Assembly (NCBI GenBank): GCA_004380135.1
Contig: QXCR01000066.1
Coordinates: forward strand, 1-64,000
Origin: Stemphylium vesicarium
Lineage: Eukaryota; Ascomycota; Dothideomycetes; Pleosporales; Pleosporaceae
Direction: 5' to 3'
DNA: 64,000 bases
Under the pieces are notes generated by a model that was given only the letters and a program-made list of their open reading frames with translations, was not told the origin of the DNA and made no database searches. How positions within the stretch are numbered: position 1 is the stretch's first letter; each line of letters begins with the position of its first letter. This document shows positions 23,177 through 35,188 of this stretch, in pieces. The position numbers and the translations under genes are program-made.

Positions 23177-23864
23177 ATGGCAATTGTACTACGCGACGTA
23201 TCCGACCAGGAGATTTCACGAGCATGCGAGATCGAAGGCCTCGCCTACAAAGATAATCCTCTGGGTGGCATCCTCGCGCCAGGCCCATCCCCTCCCGACG
23301 CATTGCAACAAAGAGTTCAAAAGATAGTGGAGATGAGACAGGAAGATCCCACTGCTCACTACTTGCAAGCTTACGACGAAGCGGCAGGCAAGATGGTCGC
23401 ATTTGCCAAGTGGCACGTCTTTGAGACTTCCGAGGCCATCACCGCGTCCGCCCGTCCGCTGAGCTTTGGTGAAGGCAAGAATGTGGAGGCATGTATGCTA
23501 TTCTTCGGTGGGATGGCAGATAAAAAGCGAAGTATCATGGGCGACGGACCCCATCTTTGTAAGTCACTCCGGTCGAGTGGGTTCGCCAAATACTGATACT
23601 TCTTTTCCGGCAACAGACCTTCACCTTCTTCACACTGATCCAGAATTCCAAGGTCGAGGCGCGGGCAGTCTGCTCATGGAATGGGGTAAGAAGAAGGCGG
23701 ATGAGCTTGGTCTTCCAGTGTATCTGGAGTCTAGCCTTGTTGGCCATCGCTTCTATCAGAAGCATGGCTTTGAGGATGTCGAAACGTTCCAGGTTGACTT
23801 CACGCCATTTGGTGGAAGTGTTCACCGCCAGCCTTTGATGCTCAGGCCCGCTGCGCGATCTTGA
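23177..23864 (+). CDS. GNAT-family N-acetyltransferase
   Basis: The CDS is join(23177..23558, 23617..23864), 209 residues. The start MAIVLRDVSDQEISRACEIE is typical for fungal GNAT proteins. The acetyl-CoA loop is seen as LHTDPEFQGRGAGSLLMEWG (motif A, Q-x-x-G-x-G/A pattern), followed by DELGLPVYLESSLVGHRFYQ and KHGFEDVE (motif B). A central strand block contains MVAFAKWHVFE. The 58 bp intron sits immediately before motif A and restores phase (HLY/LHLLH). It probably transfers acetyl from acetyl-CoA to an amine on a small molecule or peptide; the substrate cannot be told. Cytosolic, no targeting signal. Fungal genomes carry many such paralogs, often near accessory regions. Confidence 0.85.
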
Positions 23865-24433
23865 GCGCGGCTCTCGCGAGCATTCCAGTAGGCGGCTGAG
23901 TTGTCGCGCGGGTGGCTGATCAATATATACGAAATACCTACCGCCTATACTGACGACTTTCACTCTGCGCCCGCCTTTTCTTTGTTGGTCTTGTACTTGC
24001 TGCCATGGCGTGCCCGCGCCCCACAGCACGCGCGACATCATTCACTTCTCTATTAGCCTCTCATCGCCCGCAGCGCGACGCAATGAGCTACGCTTGTCTT
24101 GGCCTGGCCACGCCTCGCTCGATAGATTCAGCCCTTTCGGCATGCGACCTCTACATCGAACTTACTCACTCAATGCTCAACTCAACTGCCCCTGAAGTGA
24201 TCTCCACCGCTTGCAAGAACAGCACAACCAACGACCATCCACCAACCCGAAGATCATTCCTGCCCACCACCGCGCTTGAACACCTTCGACTCAAACATAT
24301 CCAAAGAGAAGCGACACTGATCCGCACCTTGGCCAACACACCTTCGTCTAAGATATACACAACACACACTTCTATCCTCGTGAGCACATATATACCACTT
24401 CCTCAGCAGTTCGCGCCTAAAATCACAAAGATC
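23865..24433. other. Intergenic/leader upstream of the decayed orphan
   Basis: An open plus-strand stretch here reads as low-complexity Thr/Ser/Pro and is best explained as a C- and A-rich 5' leader of the gene that starts at 24434. No independent gene is supported. Confidence 0.35.
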
Positions 24434-26349
24434 ATGAACACATCTACCTTCATCGGAAACGGAGCCTCAAGTAGCGCATTGCCGGTCAGTATCAGTATGA
24501 CCACGTTGCTGGCAATCGATTAACATTATATAGAACACAGCGCCCAGCACTGCGCTTACCTACCCTACCAGAGCTCTGGGGAAATGTCCAGATGGAAACA
24601 TCGACAAGATGCTGGATCGGCCTGACGAGGATCCGATGTTCAGATCGGCCATCCAAGGAGATGTCCGGAAGCATGGTGTCGACGCTCTCAGCTCATCCTT
24701 GCGCCCCGTGTGCCGCAAGTACGGCATCTTCTCCAACGACATCGATGCCTTGCATTCCATCAAGATTGGCGTGAGCCGCGCGACCGAACACTCCTTTGCG
24801 AGCATTCCGGTACACTCCAACCAGGGACACAAGGAGGACATTGCTCTGATCATTCAGGGCATTACTTCTTTGTGCAGTCCCCATGTCGCCCATCAAGGCC
24901 TCCAGGCGTTCCTCGCCGCGGTCAGACGATTCATCGTCCGGGTCTGCGCGAAAGAGCGTGCGCCGATGCCCAATGTGTTGACAGCGCCACCGTCCTCTGC
25001 AGGTGCGACAACACAGACTGATCTCACGCCTGCGCATACTGTCCAAGGACCTTTAGCGCACGTGCCTGAAAGGCTGCCTCCAGCATTGAGTAGCTCTGTC
25101 CAACTGCAGCCCAGCCCCGTGGACCCAAGGCTGCAGCCTCGACCGGTCAACTGGGGACACGTCCACGAAGTGCCCTTCACATCGTGCTGGCTAGTTCTTC
25201 CCCGGTTGTACAAGCGCGTGGTGTCCATGCACGAACAGGCGAAGTCTCTCGGTGGTGCCCTGCTAAAGGAGCACGAGCTGTTTGAGCTCGCGCACTTCTT
25301 GGATGCTCGGATCCTGGACAGCATCCGCAAAGAGGCGACGGCCAATTTTTCTCGGCCAAGCAGAGAACAGGTCCAGCGGGCGTACCAAATCAAGGTCGAA
25401 ATCGAGCATGCAAAGTTTGGGGATCAAAAACACTTCCTCACGCTTGTCGACGATTTCTACCGTGAACGGTGAAAGGTAGCGGAGCCAGCAGATCCGACAG
25501 ATGCTCAGCCACACGACGAGGAGATGCTGGACACTACCCCGTCATGGTGGTCCGCGGACTCTGATTTCGAGAAGGAGATCGAAACCATACACTCACTCTC
25601 CCCCCGCTTCGATCGCCGGCTTTCCCCAGGCCAAACGTGCAGGGTCTATCCGCCGCCTATACCGTAGGCTGAAGTGCGTCAACGCAAAGGCTGCATCACG
25701 AGGCAAGGACCGTCTGCTCCCCAACGAGCTCGGGCAATGGGTGCAGCTCGAGAAGCACAAGGTCATTGGAGCCATCGCTGCCGACATGCAGAAGCTCAGT
25801 TTGTCGCCGACTGAGGAACAGATTCTGCAAGAGTACAATACTCGCTCTGAGACTGAGTTGAACGAGTGCAACAAGCTTCAGTCCTTCGTCAAGAAGGTAA
25901 AGAGCTTCCACCACCAGCTCAAGACTTTCTTCGCACCGGCTAGGGAGATATTCAGGAGTACGTTCTGCTTCGGTGGCTTCAACAATGTCGTTCCGCAGGT
26001 GGCACCCCAAGTCCCTGTTCAACACACCCCGTCTCCAGAGCAGAGTCGTAACGAGCTTCGCAATGCACTTGTGGAGGCCATCTGACGAAAGAACTTCACC
26101 TTCAGCCAGGAATGAAATAATGATGTGCCCATCTTCCAACTCGAGCATCTGCATGATGTGGCGGCGCAGCTCGAGCAGCACTTTCTGGACGAGCTGCAGC
26201 AGCTGCTACAGATGCAGGCAGGCGCACCGGTCTCTGACGAAGTTCCGATGTCTCAGTACATCCAGGAAGGGAAGCAACTACCCAACCGGATCGCAGACGA
26301 TGGCTTCTTCGTGGGGATCGTCAAAAAGTACTTTGGGTTGCCGCCTTGA
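24434..26349 (+). pseudogene. Decayed orphan gene: three in-frame TGA and a frameshift
   Basis: The first exon 24434-24484 (MNTSTFIGNGASSSALP) is joined by a 49 bp intron to a frame running to TGA at 25470-25472. The frame continues past the TGA (AEPADPTDAQPHDEEMLDTT, WWSADSDFEKEI). A shift of one base near a run of six C at about 25597-25602 is needed to enter the next open frame (AGSIRRLYRRLKCVNAK, LLPNELGQWVQLEKHK, FVKKVKSFHHQLKTFF). That frame meets TGA at 26083 and 26113 and stays open to 26349 with a heptad-like helical end (IFQLEHLHDVAAQLEQHFLD). The full product would be about 600 residues, charged and helical, of no family I recognise. All three stops are TGA, as expected from CGA-to-TGA transitions. 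Two or three shorter genes are a less likely alternative. Confidence 0.5.
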
Positions 26350-26996
26350 AGTGCCACTCGTGCCACACGATCACTCCGACTCCGTCATCGGGATCGTAGC
26401 CACCAGAACCTCGTGCCCTAACAAAAGTTGAGGGAAGAGGGCCAACATTGTTTCCCTTCCGAGGAAAGGCAGAGCCGTGATTCCTTGCGCGCATCACATG
26501 CAGCAGGAACGCGCACCACGCTCAGAGGGCCAAGGAGGAAGCGGGAAGCACGACCTCATGTTGGAAAGGAATGCAAGCTGGAGAAGAGATGGAAACAATG
26601 GAAATAGACAAGAAACATGAGGAGCTCGGGAAAATTATTTCAGAACAGCGCGGATACGGACAAAGCTTTGCCGTAGGGAAATGATTGGAGGTAAACGTTA
26701 CCTTGACACAGGGATGGTATAGCTTGCGGGACATGAGCGAGATGTAGAACTGGGGCTAGATAGCGCGGAGGCGAGGGTATAGGAGATGACCTACTTTTGT
26801 TAGAATAAAACAATGTATAATGTATCCTCAACATGTGCGGTGATGCTTCCGTAGATCCGTAGTACGAAGAACGCATGCCAATGCTTCACAAAAACACCAG
26901 TATCGCAGTACCTCACCCACACGCCCGATCACCCTCACATAAAAGATCCGCCATGAGGCCAAAACCAGGGTATCTATCAAAAGTCACAATCCTTCC
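26350..26996. other. Intergenic between convergent transcripts
   Basis: No ORF with recognisable content. This is the 3' side of the decayed orphan (+) and of KAE1 (-). Confidence 0.35.
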
Positions 26997-28122
26997 TCAA
27001 TCCGTCCTCCACCCCACAAACACCTCATCCGTCCTAAACCGCTGCGTACAAGTGGTATCCCCCAACTTCGTCCTAACCCCCGTCGCAAACTCCAACAGTC
27101 CCGCATGCGCAATCATAATGCCATTATCAATACAAAACATCTCATCAGTCGCAAACACATTCCCGCCGCGATCCCGCGCCATCATGCCCATCATCTGCTG
27201 CAACCGCATATTAGACCCCACACCACCGACGACAAGAACCTGCTGGGAGCCGACATGCGCCATAGCGCGCTCGGTAATCTCAACCAGCATAGCGAAGATG
27301 GTTTCCTGGAGGGAAAAACACATATCGGCCCTGGTAACCAACTCACCGTCTTCAGTCTTGAGGCGCTTCTCATACGGCAGCGATTCATCCAGTCCGCGGG
27401 CGAGGAGATCCGCGGCGGCTAGTATACCCGAGAAACTGGCGTCCATGCCCTTGACGCCGTAGGGTAGGTCGACGAGGTTCCGGCCCTGTTTCGCGAGTTG
27501 CTCGACGTTGTAGCCGGGGAAGGGGTCGTTGGGAATCATGAGCGTGCGGGCGAAACGGTCGATGCAGTTTCCGATTGCGATATCCAGGGTTTCGCCGAAG
27601 ATGCGGTAGCGTTGTGCTGAGTAGGCGATGACCTGCGTGTTTCCGCCCGAGACGTACAGGACGACGGGGTTGTCGGCGCGGGTTATTGAGCGGCCCATCT
27701 CGATGTCTAAGTCGCGTTAACACACAGACCTGTGGTGTTGCGATGGTGATGGTGAGGGGAGGTTACGCACGTCCGACGCAGTGGTTTACACCTACCATGG
27801 GCTTGCCCCAGAGTAAAGCTATCGTTCGTGCGGCCAGCGCGACGCTTTGGAGTGGAGCACCCATACCAGGGCCCTTGGTATAGCATATACAATCTATTTC
27901 AGCAATCTTCACGCCGGCCTGCAGTATGGCTTGTTTTATCAGCCGCACGACCCATGCGCGGTGGTGTAGAGCCGTGTCCTTGGGCAGGAAACCCTCACCG
28001 GGTGGGGAGACATAGGTGTGGCGTAGGTTTGCGAGGATGATGGGGGGTTTGTGCGGCGCGGGGTGCGAGATTACGCCTACGCCGATCTTGTTTGCGCTTC
28101 CTTCGAGCCCGATTGCGATCAT
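26997..28122 (-). CDS. KAE1: KEOPS subunit Kae1, tRNA t6A threonylcarbamoyltransferase
   Basis: The CDS is complement(join(26997..27706, 27771..28122)), 353 residues. Kae1 transfers the threonylcarbamoyl group from TC-AMP to N6 of A37 in ANN-decoding tRNAs, within the EKC/KEOPS complex. Diagnostic motifs: MIAIGLEGSANKIGVG at the start, PGMGAPL, the metal-binding NHCVGHIEMGR restored across the 64 bp intron, VLYVSGGNTQVIAYS, GMDASFSGIL, VVGGVGSNMRLQQMM and FCIDNGIMIAHAG. Length agrees with human OSGEP (335) and yeast Kae1 (386). I took the ATG at 28122, where family members begin. An upstream in-frame ATG at 28221 would add 33 residues rich in Arg, Ser and Thr without acidic residues. The gene is transcribed away from the RKM4-like gene. 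Confidence 0.95.
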
Positions 28123-28221
28123 TGTGCGGGATGTTGGGGTGGATTGGAGGGGTGGGCGTGCACGCGTTCGGGATGCGGGGTGACGTTGGAAAATGCTTAT
28201 CGATAGGGTTGAGGCGCGCAT

Positions 28222-28694
28222 GGTGGCTGAACTGAATCCACAGGTTCGGTAAGGATGCGTTCAAGGTATGTTTGATCGAATGCTTCTAGATCTGCACAGA
28301 TATTGCTATCTTTCTCGTATGAATTACAGAGCGAATTTGAGGATGATTAGGTATAGAGAATATGTATTCTGCTATCTCCTGCCGTTCGCAAGTATGCGTC
28401 ACTGGACTGCGCCAGGTGATGCAGGGTCCGACAATCATTCCTTCTGCCATCCAAGCCATTCACCGACTTTGACCATGCCATCGCGAAAATCGTTGCCAAA
28501 CCTACATCCGTTGCCGTTCATCTTGGTCGTTATAACAGGAGGCTGGGAAGCGACGCAGACAAATTCCTTACCCCAGCATAAAGTCGCCCGCTCAGGCCAA
28601 TCAGCGCAGCCTCGGCTCCGGACCGCTAAACAATAATCCACCAGAATAATCTCAGTCGTCCAAACATCCCACATCACCACCTCGACTTTTTCCC
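28222..28694. promoter_or_regulatory. Divergent promoter KAE1 / RKM4-like
   Basis: The 473 bp between the outermost KAE1 ATG (28221, minus) and the methyltransferase ATG (28695, plus) contain no gene and must carry both promoters. Both products act on the translation machinery. Confidence 0.5.
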
Positions 28695-30223
28695 ATGGCA
28701 GACTTTGATGGTGCAAGCCAGGCTTTCTTAGCATGGCTCCGACAAAACGGAGCAGAAATAAGCCCAAAGATCCAGCTTGAGGACCTGAGGAACAAGGATG
28801 CTGGAAGAGGCGTCGGTAAGTTAACCGTCTTAACGACGTGCTTTGCAGCAATCCCACGACGGTTTTGCAGGCGGTAATTCTGTAGAACAAGGTTCTTACT
28901 AATATGCGCCCAGTTGTGACACAGAATATCGCCGAGCACGAGCTCCTCTTCCGCATACCCCGCGCCTCGATTCTCAGCGTGGAGAACAGTATCCTTTCCA
29001 CCGAGATTCCCGCCGCCACATTTTCTTTCCTCGGTCCCTGGCTCTCCCTCATCCTCGTCATGCTCTACGAATACCACAACGGCACAGCGTCAAACTGGGC
29101 GCCGTACTTCACCGTGCTACCCAACGACTTCAACACCCTCATGTTCTGGACGGAAGACGAGTTGGCGGAGCTACAGGCTAGCGCGGTAGTCCACAAGATC
29201 GGCAAAGAAAGCGCTGATGACATGTTTATCGAGCAGTTGCTCCCCGTGATTGAAGAATTTGCAGATGTGGTATTCAGTGGAGACGAGCGGGCAAAGGACA
29301 AGGCGAAAGAGATGCGCGCACCAGAAAATCTAGAACTCATGCACAAAATGGGCAGTCTGATCATGGCGTATGCGTTTGACGTCGAGCCCGCAGTTTCAGA
29401 CAAAGAGATCGACGACGAAGGGTTCGCAGAGGAAGAGGAAGATGCGGCGCTACCCAAGGGAATGGTGCCGCTAGCCGATATGCTGAATGCCGACGCTGAA
29501 CGATGCAATGCGCGTTTGTTCTACGAAAAGGACGGTCTGGAGATGAAGGCGTTGAAACCGATTCTGGCGGGAGAAGAGGTACTGAACGATTACGGTCCGC
29601 TTCCCAGGAGCGATTTGCTGAGACGCTACGGCTACGTCACCGATAACTACGCCCAATACGATGTCGTAGAGATACCCGCAGACCTCGTTTCGCACATCTT
29701 GGCTAAACACGCATCATGGTATGATGCAAGAGCAGAGTATCTCGATGAACAGGAAATCATCGACACCGGCTACGACATCGCTGCTAGCACCCCGTTTACG
29801 CTGCAAGAAAGTTTCTCGCCCGAACTCGTGATACTCGTCGAGACCATGCTGTTGCCAGACGAAGATTTCCAGCGTCTGCAAAGCAAAGGAAAACTGCCTA
29901 AACCCGAGAAAATTTCTGCCAAAGGCGCAGAGGTGTTGCATCAAATTGTGCAGGCGAGGATTGCGCAATACCCCACGACGCTAGACCAGGATCTTCAGAT
30001 TTCAAAGGAGATGGCGTCTGTGAAGATCACAGAGCCTAGGCAGCGCCGCATTGCCATGGCTGTAGCTGTGCGTATCGGCGAAAAGATACTTTTGACCCAC
30101 ACGCGAGAGGCGCTGGGGGAAAAGATTGCAAGAGATGGCGGGGCGACGACGAAGAGAGCAAGAGACGTGGACGAGGAGGGTGATGTGGAGATGGGAGGAA
30201 CAGGGAAGAAACACAGGGCATAA
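28695..30223 (+). CDS. SET-domain ribosomal lysine methyltransferase, RKM4/SETD6 class
   Basis: The CDS is join(28695..28815, 28914..30223), 476 residues, with a 98 bp first intron joined in phase (GRGV/VTQNIAE). The N-terminal SET half starts FLAWLRQNGAEISPKIQLED and RNKDAGRGV. Between come LGPWLSLILVMLYEY and NWAPYFTVLPNDFNTLMFW, an inserted helical region, then the second SET half MVPLADMLNADAERCNARLF and PILAGEEVLNDYGPLPRSDLLRRYGY, which includes the NDYG motif and the cofactor-binding NA-x-x-C segment. The C-terminal part is the Rubisco LSMT substrate-binding domain. This architecture is that of Rkm4 and human SETD6; yeast Rkm4 monomethylates ribosomal protein L42. The KKHRA end is basic and could be a nuclear signal. 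Confidence 0.87.
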
Positions 30224-30798
30224 AAGACATGGACACTACATGAGTAGTACGAAGCACTGAAGAAGTATCCGAAGAGGCAATGGTAAGAGCAATGGCAAGA
30301 GCAATGGCAAGATGCGTAAAACCAGCTCACCGGTCGCAACAACACCACCACCTGGAACTTGATGTTTCGAAGGATGCAGTATGCAATGGTACGTTTTCGA
30401 ATTTTTTTCCGGCGCCATGCAACAAGGTTTTCTTGCGAACACCCCGTTTGCATGGGCATGTAGATTATACATATCCAAGAAATTCCCACTTTGCTGACTT
30501 GTAGTCCTTCTATCCAGGCATATTTACCACCCACACACCCAGACAACCTGTCCCACCAACCAGCCCGAACCTTTGCGGCCACTCCCTCAATCTAATGGAA
30601 GGGGGCTATTGTACATAACTTTGGTAGATCTCGGGATCCCCCCTTCCGGCGAATAAAAAAAGAGACAAGAACAAAGGGTATAACTTGTCGACAAACCGCA
30701 AACCAACTTCAACCTATGATCAAAAAAGCGCTGTACGAAGAAGAAGAAGAAGAAGAAGAAGAAGAAGAACACTAGAGGAGAATGGACTGTGGGAACAT
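30224..30798. other. Intergenic between convergent RKM4-like and EPL1 genes
   Basis: 3' ends of both genes. No ORF of interest; contains the (GAA)11 tract listed separately. Confidence 0.4.
30737..30769 (+). repeat. (GAA)11 microsatellite
   Basis: Eleven uninterrupted GAA units, 30 bp downstream of the EPL1 stop on its transcribed strand as a TTC tract. Confidence 0.95.
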
Positions 30799-32744
30799 CT
30801 ATCTCCCTCCAGCAGAGTTTGCGGCATTCGCAGCTGTTGGCGTAGGAGGAAGAAGATGACCTGACGCGGATCGATTATGGTTCTCAATCGACCGGCGATT
30901 CGGACCAGCCGGAGGTTGTTGTTGGGCAGCAGCCTTTTCGCCCTGGCGCTCAATCATGATACGGTATCTAATGTGCAGGTTGTCCGTCCAGTCAACGGGA
31001 TATGTTTCCTCGTCTTCGCTGCTATCGCCAGAGAACCGCCATCGGTCTGCAAGGCGGTCATCGATTCTCTCCGTCTTTTGTCGCTTCACGCCGCGTCGGT
31101 CGATCATCATGCGTCCGCCTCGCCCAATTCGCCGGCGGAAGCGAGACTGGTCGTGGAACGGTACGTCGTCTGGTGGCGTAGCAAAGCGTATCCTAGGACT
31201 TCTCCGGGAATCGCTCTGTTTACTCAAGAGTGCCACGGCTGCGGCATCGGCGCCTTCTTCGTCAGACACAGAGGCAGGAGGCGTGGGAAGCTGACTCTCT
31301 GTGAAGACGGTACGGAAGTCTGACTTCGCGGCAGCGGGCTCCAGCGGTGGGGTGATGGGTCGCCATGTTGCATCGACCCAGCCAACGTTCCACTTCTGGT
31401 GTTTGACGAGGTTGTCTTCGATGAAACTGTCGATTGCCTCGGTGCGCTTGGCTTGTTGTTCTTCCAAATACACAATGTCACCGTCAATAAGACGCCCATC
31501 TGGACGGGTGTTGGGAGGCTTCATGCCAGGCAATGTCTGGCGTTGTCGCTCTACGTCGACGGTTCTCTTGGGCTTAGGAGCAGGCTGCAGTGCGTGAGTC
31601 TTGTGCAAAGCATTTGCGGACTGATTCCGAAGACATACCTTTTGAGTGATGAGCAGCTCATCATCATCGCCCTTGATGCTGAGTCTCCGCTTAAGCTCCT
31701 TGACAGCATGACGCTGTTCAAAGATTAGCTTGTCGGTGGCAAGCTGCTCTCTTATGACAGCTTCTCGCCGCTTGACCTGCGACATCAACAAGCGAGCCTC
31801 TTCCAGTTCCTTCCTCAGCTTCTTCAGCTTCTCCGTCACTTGCGCATCCCGACCACGAGTCTTGCGAACTTGACGCACCTCGCGTCGTCGGAAGCACACA
31901 TACGGATCGGCGTCATCGGTCTCGAGATTTGTTTCGAACTTCAACGAGGGCATGAGCGGGCGGTTACCCTTGAGCAGCCGCTGGTTCTTCCAATGGTCGT
32001 AAATGTCCTTGGCAAATCGCCGCGCAGATTCACTGATCGTCTCATCGAACTCGGCTTCGAGCTCTTCATAGGCAAGCACAGGTGGGTTATCGACAGCGGC
32101 GAATGGCTGCTTTGTTGAAGTCGTTTCCTCGAAAAAGTAAATCACTTCCTCAAACTCGTCTTCGGAGCATTGGTTGTTCTTGTTCCTCTTCTGGTTGTAA
32201 GACTTGAGAAAGGCGGCATCATCACTGGTCATGCAGTACGGGCAGCCCGACGTATCCTCAACAGTTGACGAGAACCGGATGTAAGTTGCAGGCTGCGTGA
32301 ACCGTTTGGGGTAGACATCCTCGTACTGCAGATTGCTTGCGACAGCATCTGGGGTTGGAATGTAGAGCTGGGCAATCTTCCCACCAGTTGCGCCTTGTGC
32401 TGCTGCCTGGGCGGCGGAGATGACGGCTTGCAAATGATGTTCCTGGCGGGTTTATTAGTTTGGGTGATTATAGAAGATAATAAGGTAAGCAAGGCGAAGC
32501 ATAAAAGATACATCGCATCGTGCATCATGGTTTGGTAGCGTTGATGGAAAAAGAGTGCCCAATGGGGCCTAGCGCAACTTACAATCTCCTCGCCCTTCTC
32601 AACACCAGTTTCGACCTTGGGAATATGGCGCGAGGCATCGTCATCAGCAAGCTGCTCAACCTCATGCTCACGCACGACAGGTAAATTCTGTTTGGTAGAG
32701 AGCTTGCGCTGGCGAAAGCGCTGGCCAGTCGCGCGAGCCGTCAT
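30799..32744 (-). CDS. EPL1: Enhancer of polycomb-like protein Epl1 (NuA4 subunit)
   Basis: The CDS is complement(join(30799..31584, 31639..32442, 32583..32744)), 583 residues. Epl1 is the scaffold that binds Esa1, Yng2 and Eaf6 in the piccolo module of the NuA4 histone H4/H2A acetyltransferase in the nucleus. The EPcA domain fills the first half: RQRKLSTKQNLPV, GVEKGEEI joined over a 140 bp intron to EHHLQAVISAAQAA, IPTPDAV, YIRFSSTVED, DEFEEVIYFFEET, PYVCFRRREVRQVRKTRGRD. A coiled coil follows (EKLKKLRKELEEARLLM), then a Pro/Arg-rich tail with FRRRIGRGGRMMIDRRG and a low-complexity C-terminus. The first intron is unusually long for this window and lies exactly where other filamentous fungi have one by my recollection of the family. 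Confidence 0.95.
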
Positions 32745-33743
32745 TGTTGTTCGTGGCTATGCACGTGATGCGAATTGGGCTGCGAAAGGTATGGGGGTGC
32801 GATGCAAATCCTGGCGCCCCAGGGCGGACCAGCGAAGAGAGGAGTCACCCGCCCAAGAGCGCTTGCAACCACCAACGCGTCGCAATATTGCCGATATGGG
32901 TACCAAAAGTGTCGCACAGGCTACAGCATACGATTTATCGCGTCGAAAGAGATGAAATGGGGTGTTGGAGTGCTGTTGCGCGATGGAAAAGGTTTCGGTG
33001 AGCGGCGATGTCGAGCGTGTTCAAGCGGATGCGTTGGGGCGGATCGGGGAGGCAAGGAAACGCAAGCGAGACTGACCTATCACGGGGCAGGACGCGGGAA
33101 ATGCTTGGACTTTGCACTGCTAATGTTTTTATCTGCTGCACGCAATCTGTGCATCATGCTTGCCGTCCACAATGATTGTCCGAGAACGAGACTAATGCAG
33201 TCCGCTATGCGTGTTTGCAGTCGCTGTTGTTGCGTTCCACGGTTTGGTGAGGAGACACGGCCGAATGAGGTATGGCGTTAGCGCGTCCGCACGGCCCTTT
33301 CTGTCACGAGCTGTTGTTTCTATCACGACTATATACACCACGTCGTCAACACCCCAATTACTGAATTTTCCGGAAGATACTATTACGTATGTTTCCGAAA
33401 GCGATGCCGTTCTCTCAGCTGAGAATATCTGTTCTTACTTACCAATGTCCACGAAGCTAGAAAAGACGTAGTAATGGGCGTATATGCTATCATCCTTTCA
33501 CTACATTTGAACACTACAATGTCCCGCAACATCTCGAATCAACTCTCTACTTACTAAAACACTCCATGACGCCCCTGATCTTCTAGGTAAATCTACTACA
33601 AGTGGCTATCTAGCGGCCTAGCGATAAAGGTCTTGAATTATCCCAGGATCATGGTCGAATATACCCGCCTCCCAATCCGTTCGGTACGAAATCTCATCTC
33701 GGGTCAACCATTGAGTCCACACTTCGTCTAGTTCATCTTCTAG
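32745..33743. other. Intergenic: EPL1 promoter region
   Basis: One kilobase upstream of EPL1 and downstream of the F-box-like gene. Small frames only; nothing supported. Confidence 0.4.
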
Positions 33744-35188
33744 TCATGCTCGCCGAATCTGTTTAAAGAGGTGATGAAGCTCGGAATCAGGTCGCCAGAG
33801 CAAAGTCCACCATTCGAGTCGACGAGACGGGCCAGGACTCATGGATCGGCCTGGTACAGTACACCTGATGCACCATGCTAGATCGCCATTGGAAGGGCCG
33901 AGCCTGTTGATCCATTCGAGTTCTCCGTCCTCTTCATCTGGATCCCACCTCAACGGACACCATATCACAGCTTCCTTCAAAGCGGGCATCTGCGTCGCCT
34001 TTGCGAATCCTTTCAGTAGCGGTCTTAGGCGACCATCATCAGGTGTCATGCGGGACTGAAAGTTGCCCAAAGTATCGCTTCCGGCCGGCGCTTCATCGTA
34101 CAGCTCGTCCATGTACTCATCGAGTTCCGTCATTTCGTAAGGCGGGTAGTGCGCATCCGTGACTTGAAAGCCCGTGGCTGTGCGGCCTTGACCATGCGGA
34201 CCGTTGAAATACCACGATCCGTCTTGATGAGCGGGGTGGAACGCGACTTCTAGCAGTTCGAGGTTGGGCGACGGCGTTGACTGGCGTATGTCGATGGTGC
34301 GTTCCATTCGACTGAGAAAACCCAACGACGCTCGTTTCAATGAGTACAGAATTTGCGCCCTGTTTGAAGTGACTGCATTTGCAAAGTCGTGCCTCACGTC
34401 ACGTCGCGGCCCTTCCCAATCATGCTCGTAGTGCATTTCTGGGTCTTCACTCCCCCTTGTGTCCCTCCCCTTTGTTGGACACCATTCGAAGCTGCTGGTC
34501 TCACAGCCCAAATACTCCAGGTTCGGGAGCTTGGTTGCCAAGTCGTTGGTGATGCGAAGGCCCAGTTTCAGTTCGTGAGCATCGAACTTTTTGTAGTAGT
34601 CTATCGGGTAGTTGTGACTAGGGTGATAATATTCCTGGTCGTTGTCGATTTGATTGCGCACCTCCAATGAACGGACTGAGAAGATCTGAGGTAGATCAAG
34701 CGTAAGTAGGCTTACACGCCAGCTAACGAACCGGCGGTGGGGACACCATATCTTTGCATCGATCAACTGCGTAGGGCTGTAGATGATAAGCCGGTATCTG
34801 CCTTGTGCATTTCCCTTTCCAGCTTCTTTTTCTAGTAGGCTCAGAGTTTGGAAAGGTGCTGGACCTGGTGGTTGAAAGATTCATTTTTCTCTTGGACTTG
34901 TTCCGCGCTTTCGCGACACGGTAAAGGGTCCCCCTCTACGCCTGGAAAGAGCACCGGGGAGAATTTTGGCCTGAATGCTACTTCTCAGAGATAACGCAAT
35001 CGGTAGTTCGAGAAACACGAAAGAAATTCTTTTGCGTTAGATTCGTTGACGGAAAATTCCCTAAAAGCTCCAGAATACCTCTCTGCAGCATAGCGGAATT
35101 GACTTGTGAGTGTGAGTACACTCTTCAGATCTGGTTTGTCAAGGTGGCTGCAAATTCTGTCGACGAGCTCTTGGGGTAGGTCATTCAT
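33744..35188 (-). CDS. F-box-like orphan protein
   Basis: The CDS is complement(join(33744..34864, 34996..35188)), 437 residues. The start MNDLPQELVDRICSHLDKPD is a classical F-box first helix, continuing LKSVLTLTSQFRYAAERY. The rest, with WCPHRRFVSWRVSLLTLDLP, KLPNLEYLGCETSSFEW, PALKEAVIWCPLRWDP, resembles the many fungal F-box proteins with leucine-rich-like C-terminal regions, so it may act as a substrate adaptor for an SCF ubiquitin ligase. The 131 bp intron uses a weak GTTATC donor; the phase fits (the first exon is 64 codons plus one base), but the junction is less certain than others here. The frame after the acceptor (APFQTLSLLEKEAGKG) is clearly coding. Confidence 0.65.

Noticed and set aside
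23865..24523. 172-codon plus-strand frame before the decayed orphan
   Set aside because: The Thr/Ser/Pro-rich translation has leader-like composition; the coding start that splices in phase is the ATG at 24434.
26640..26876. Open frame on the minus strand, 78 codons
   Set aside because: Low-complexity Ser/Pro composition in a convergent 3' region and no relation to KAE1 exons.
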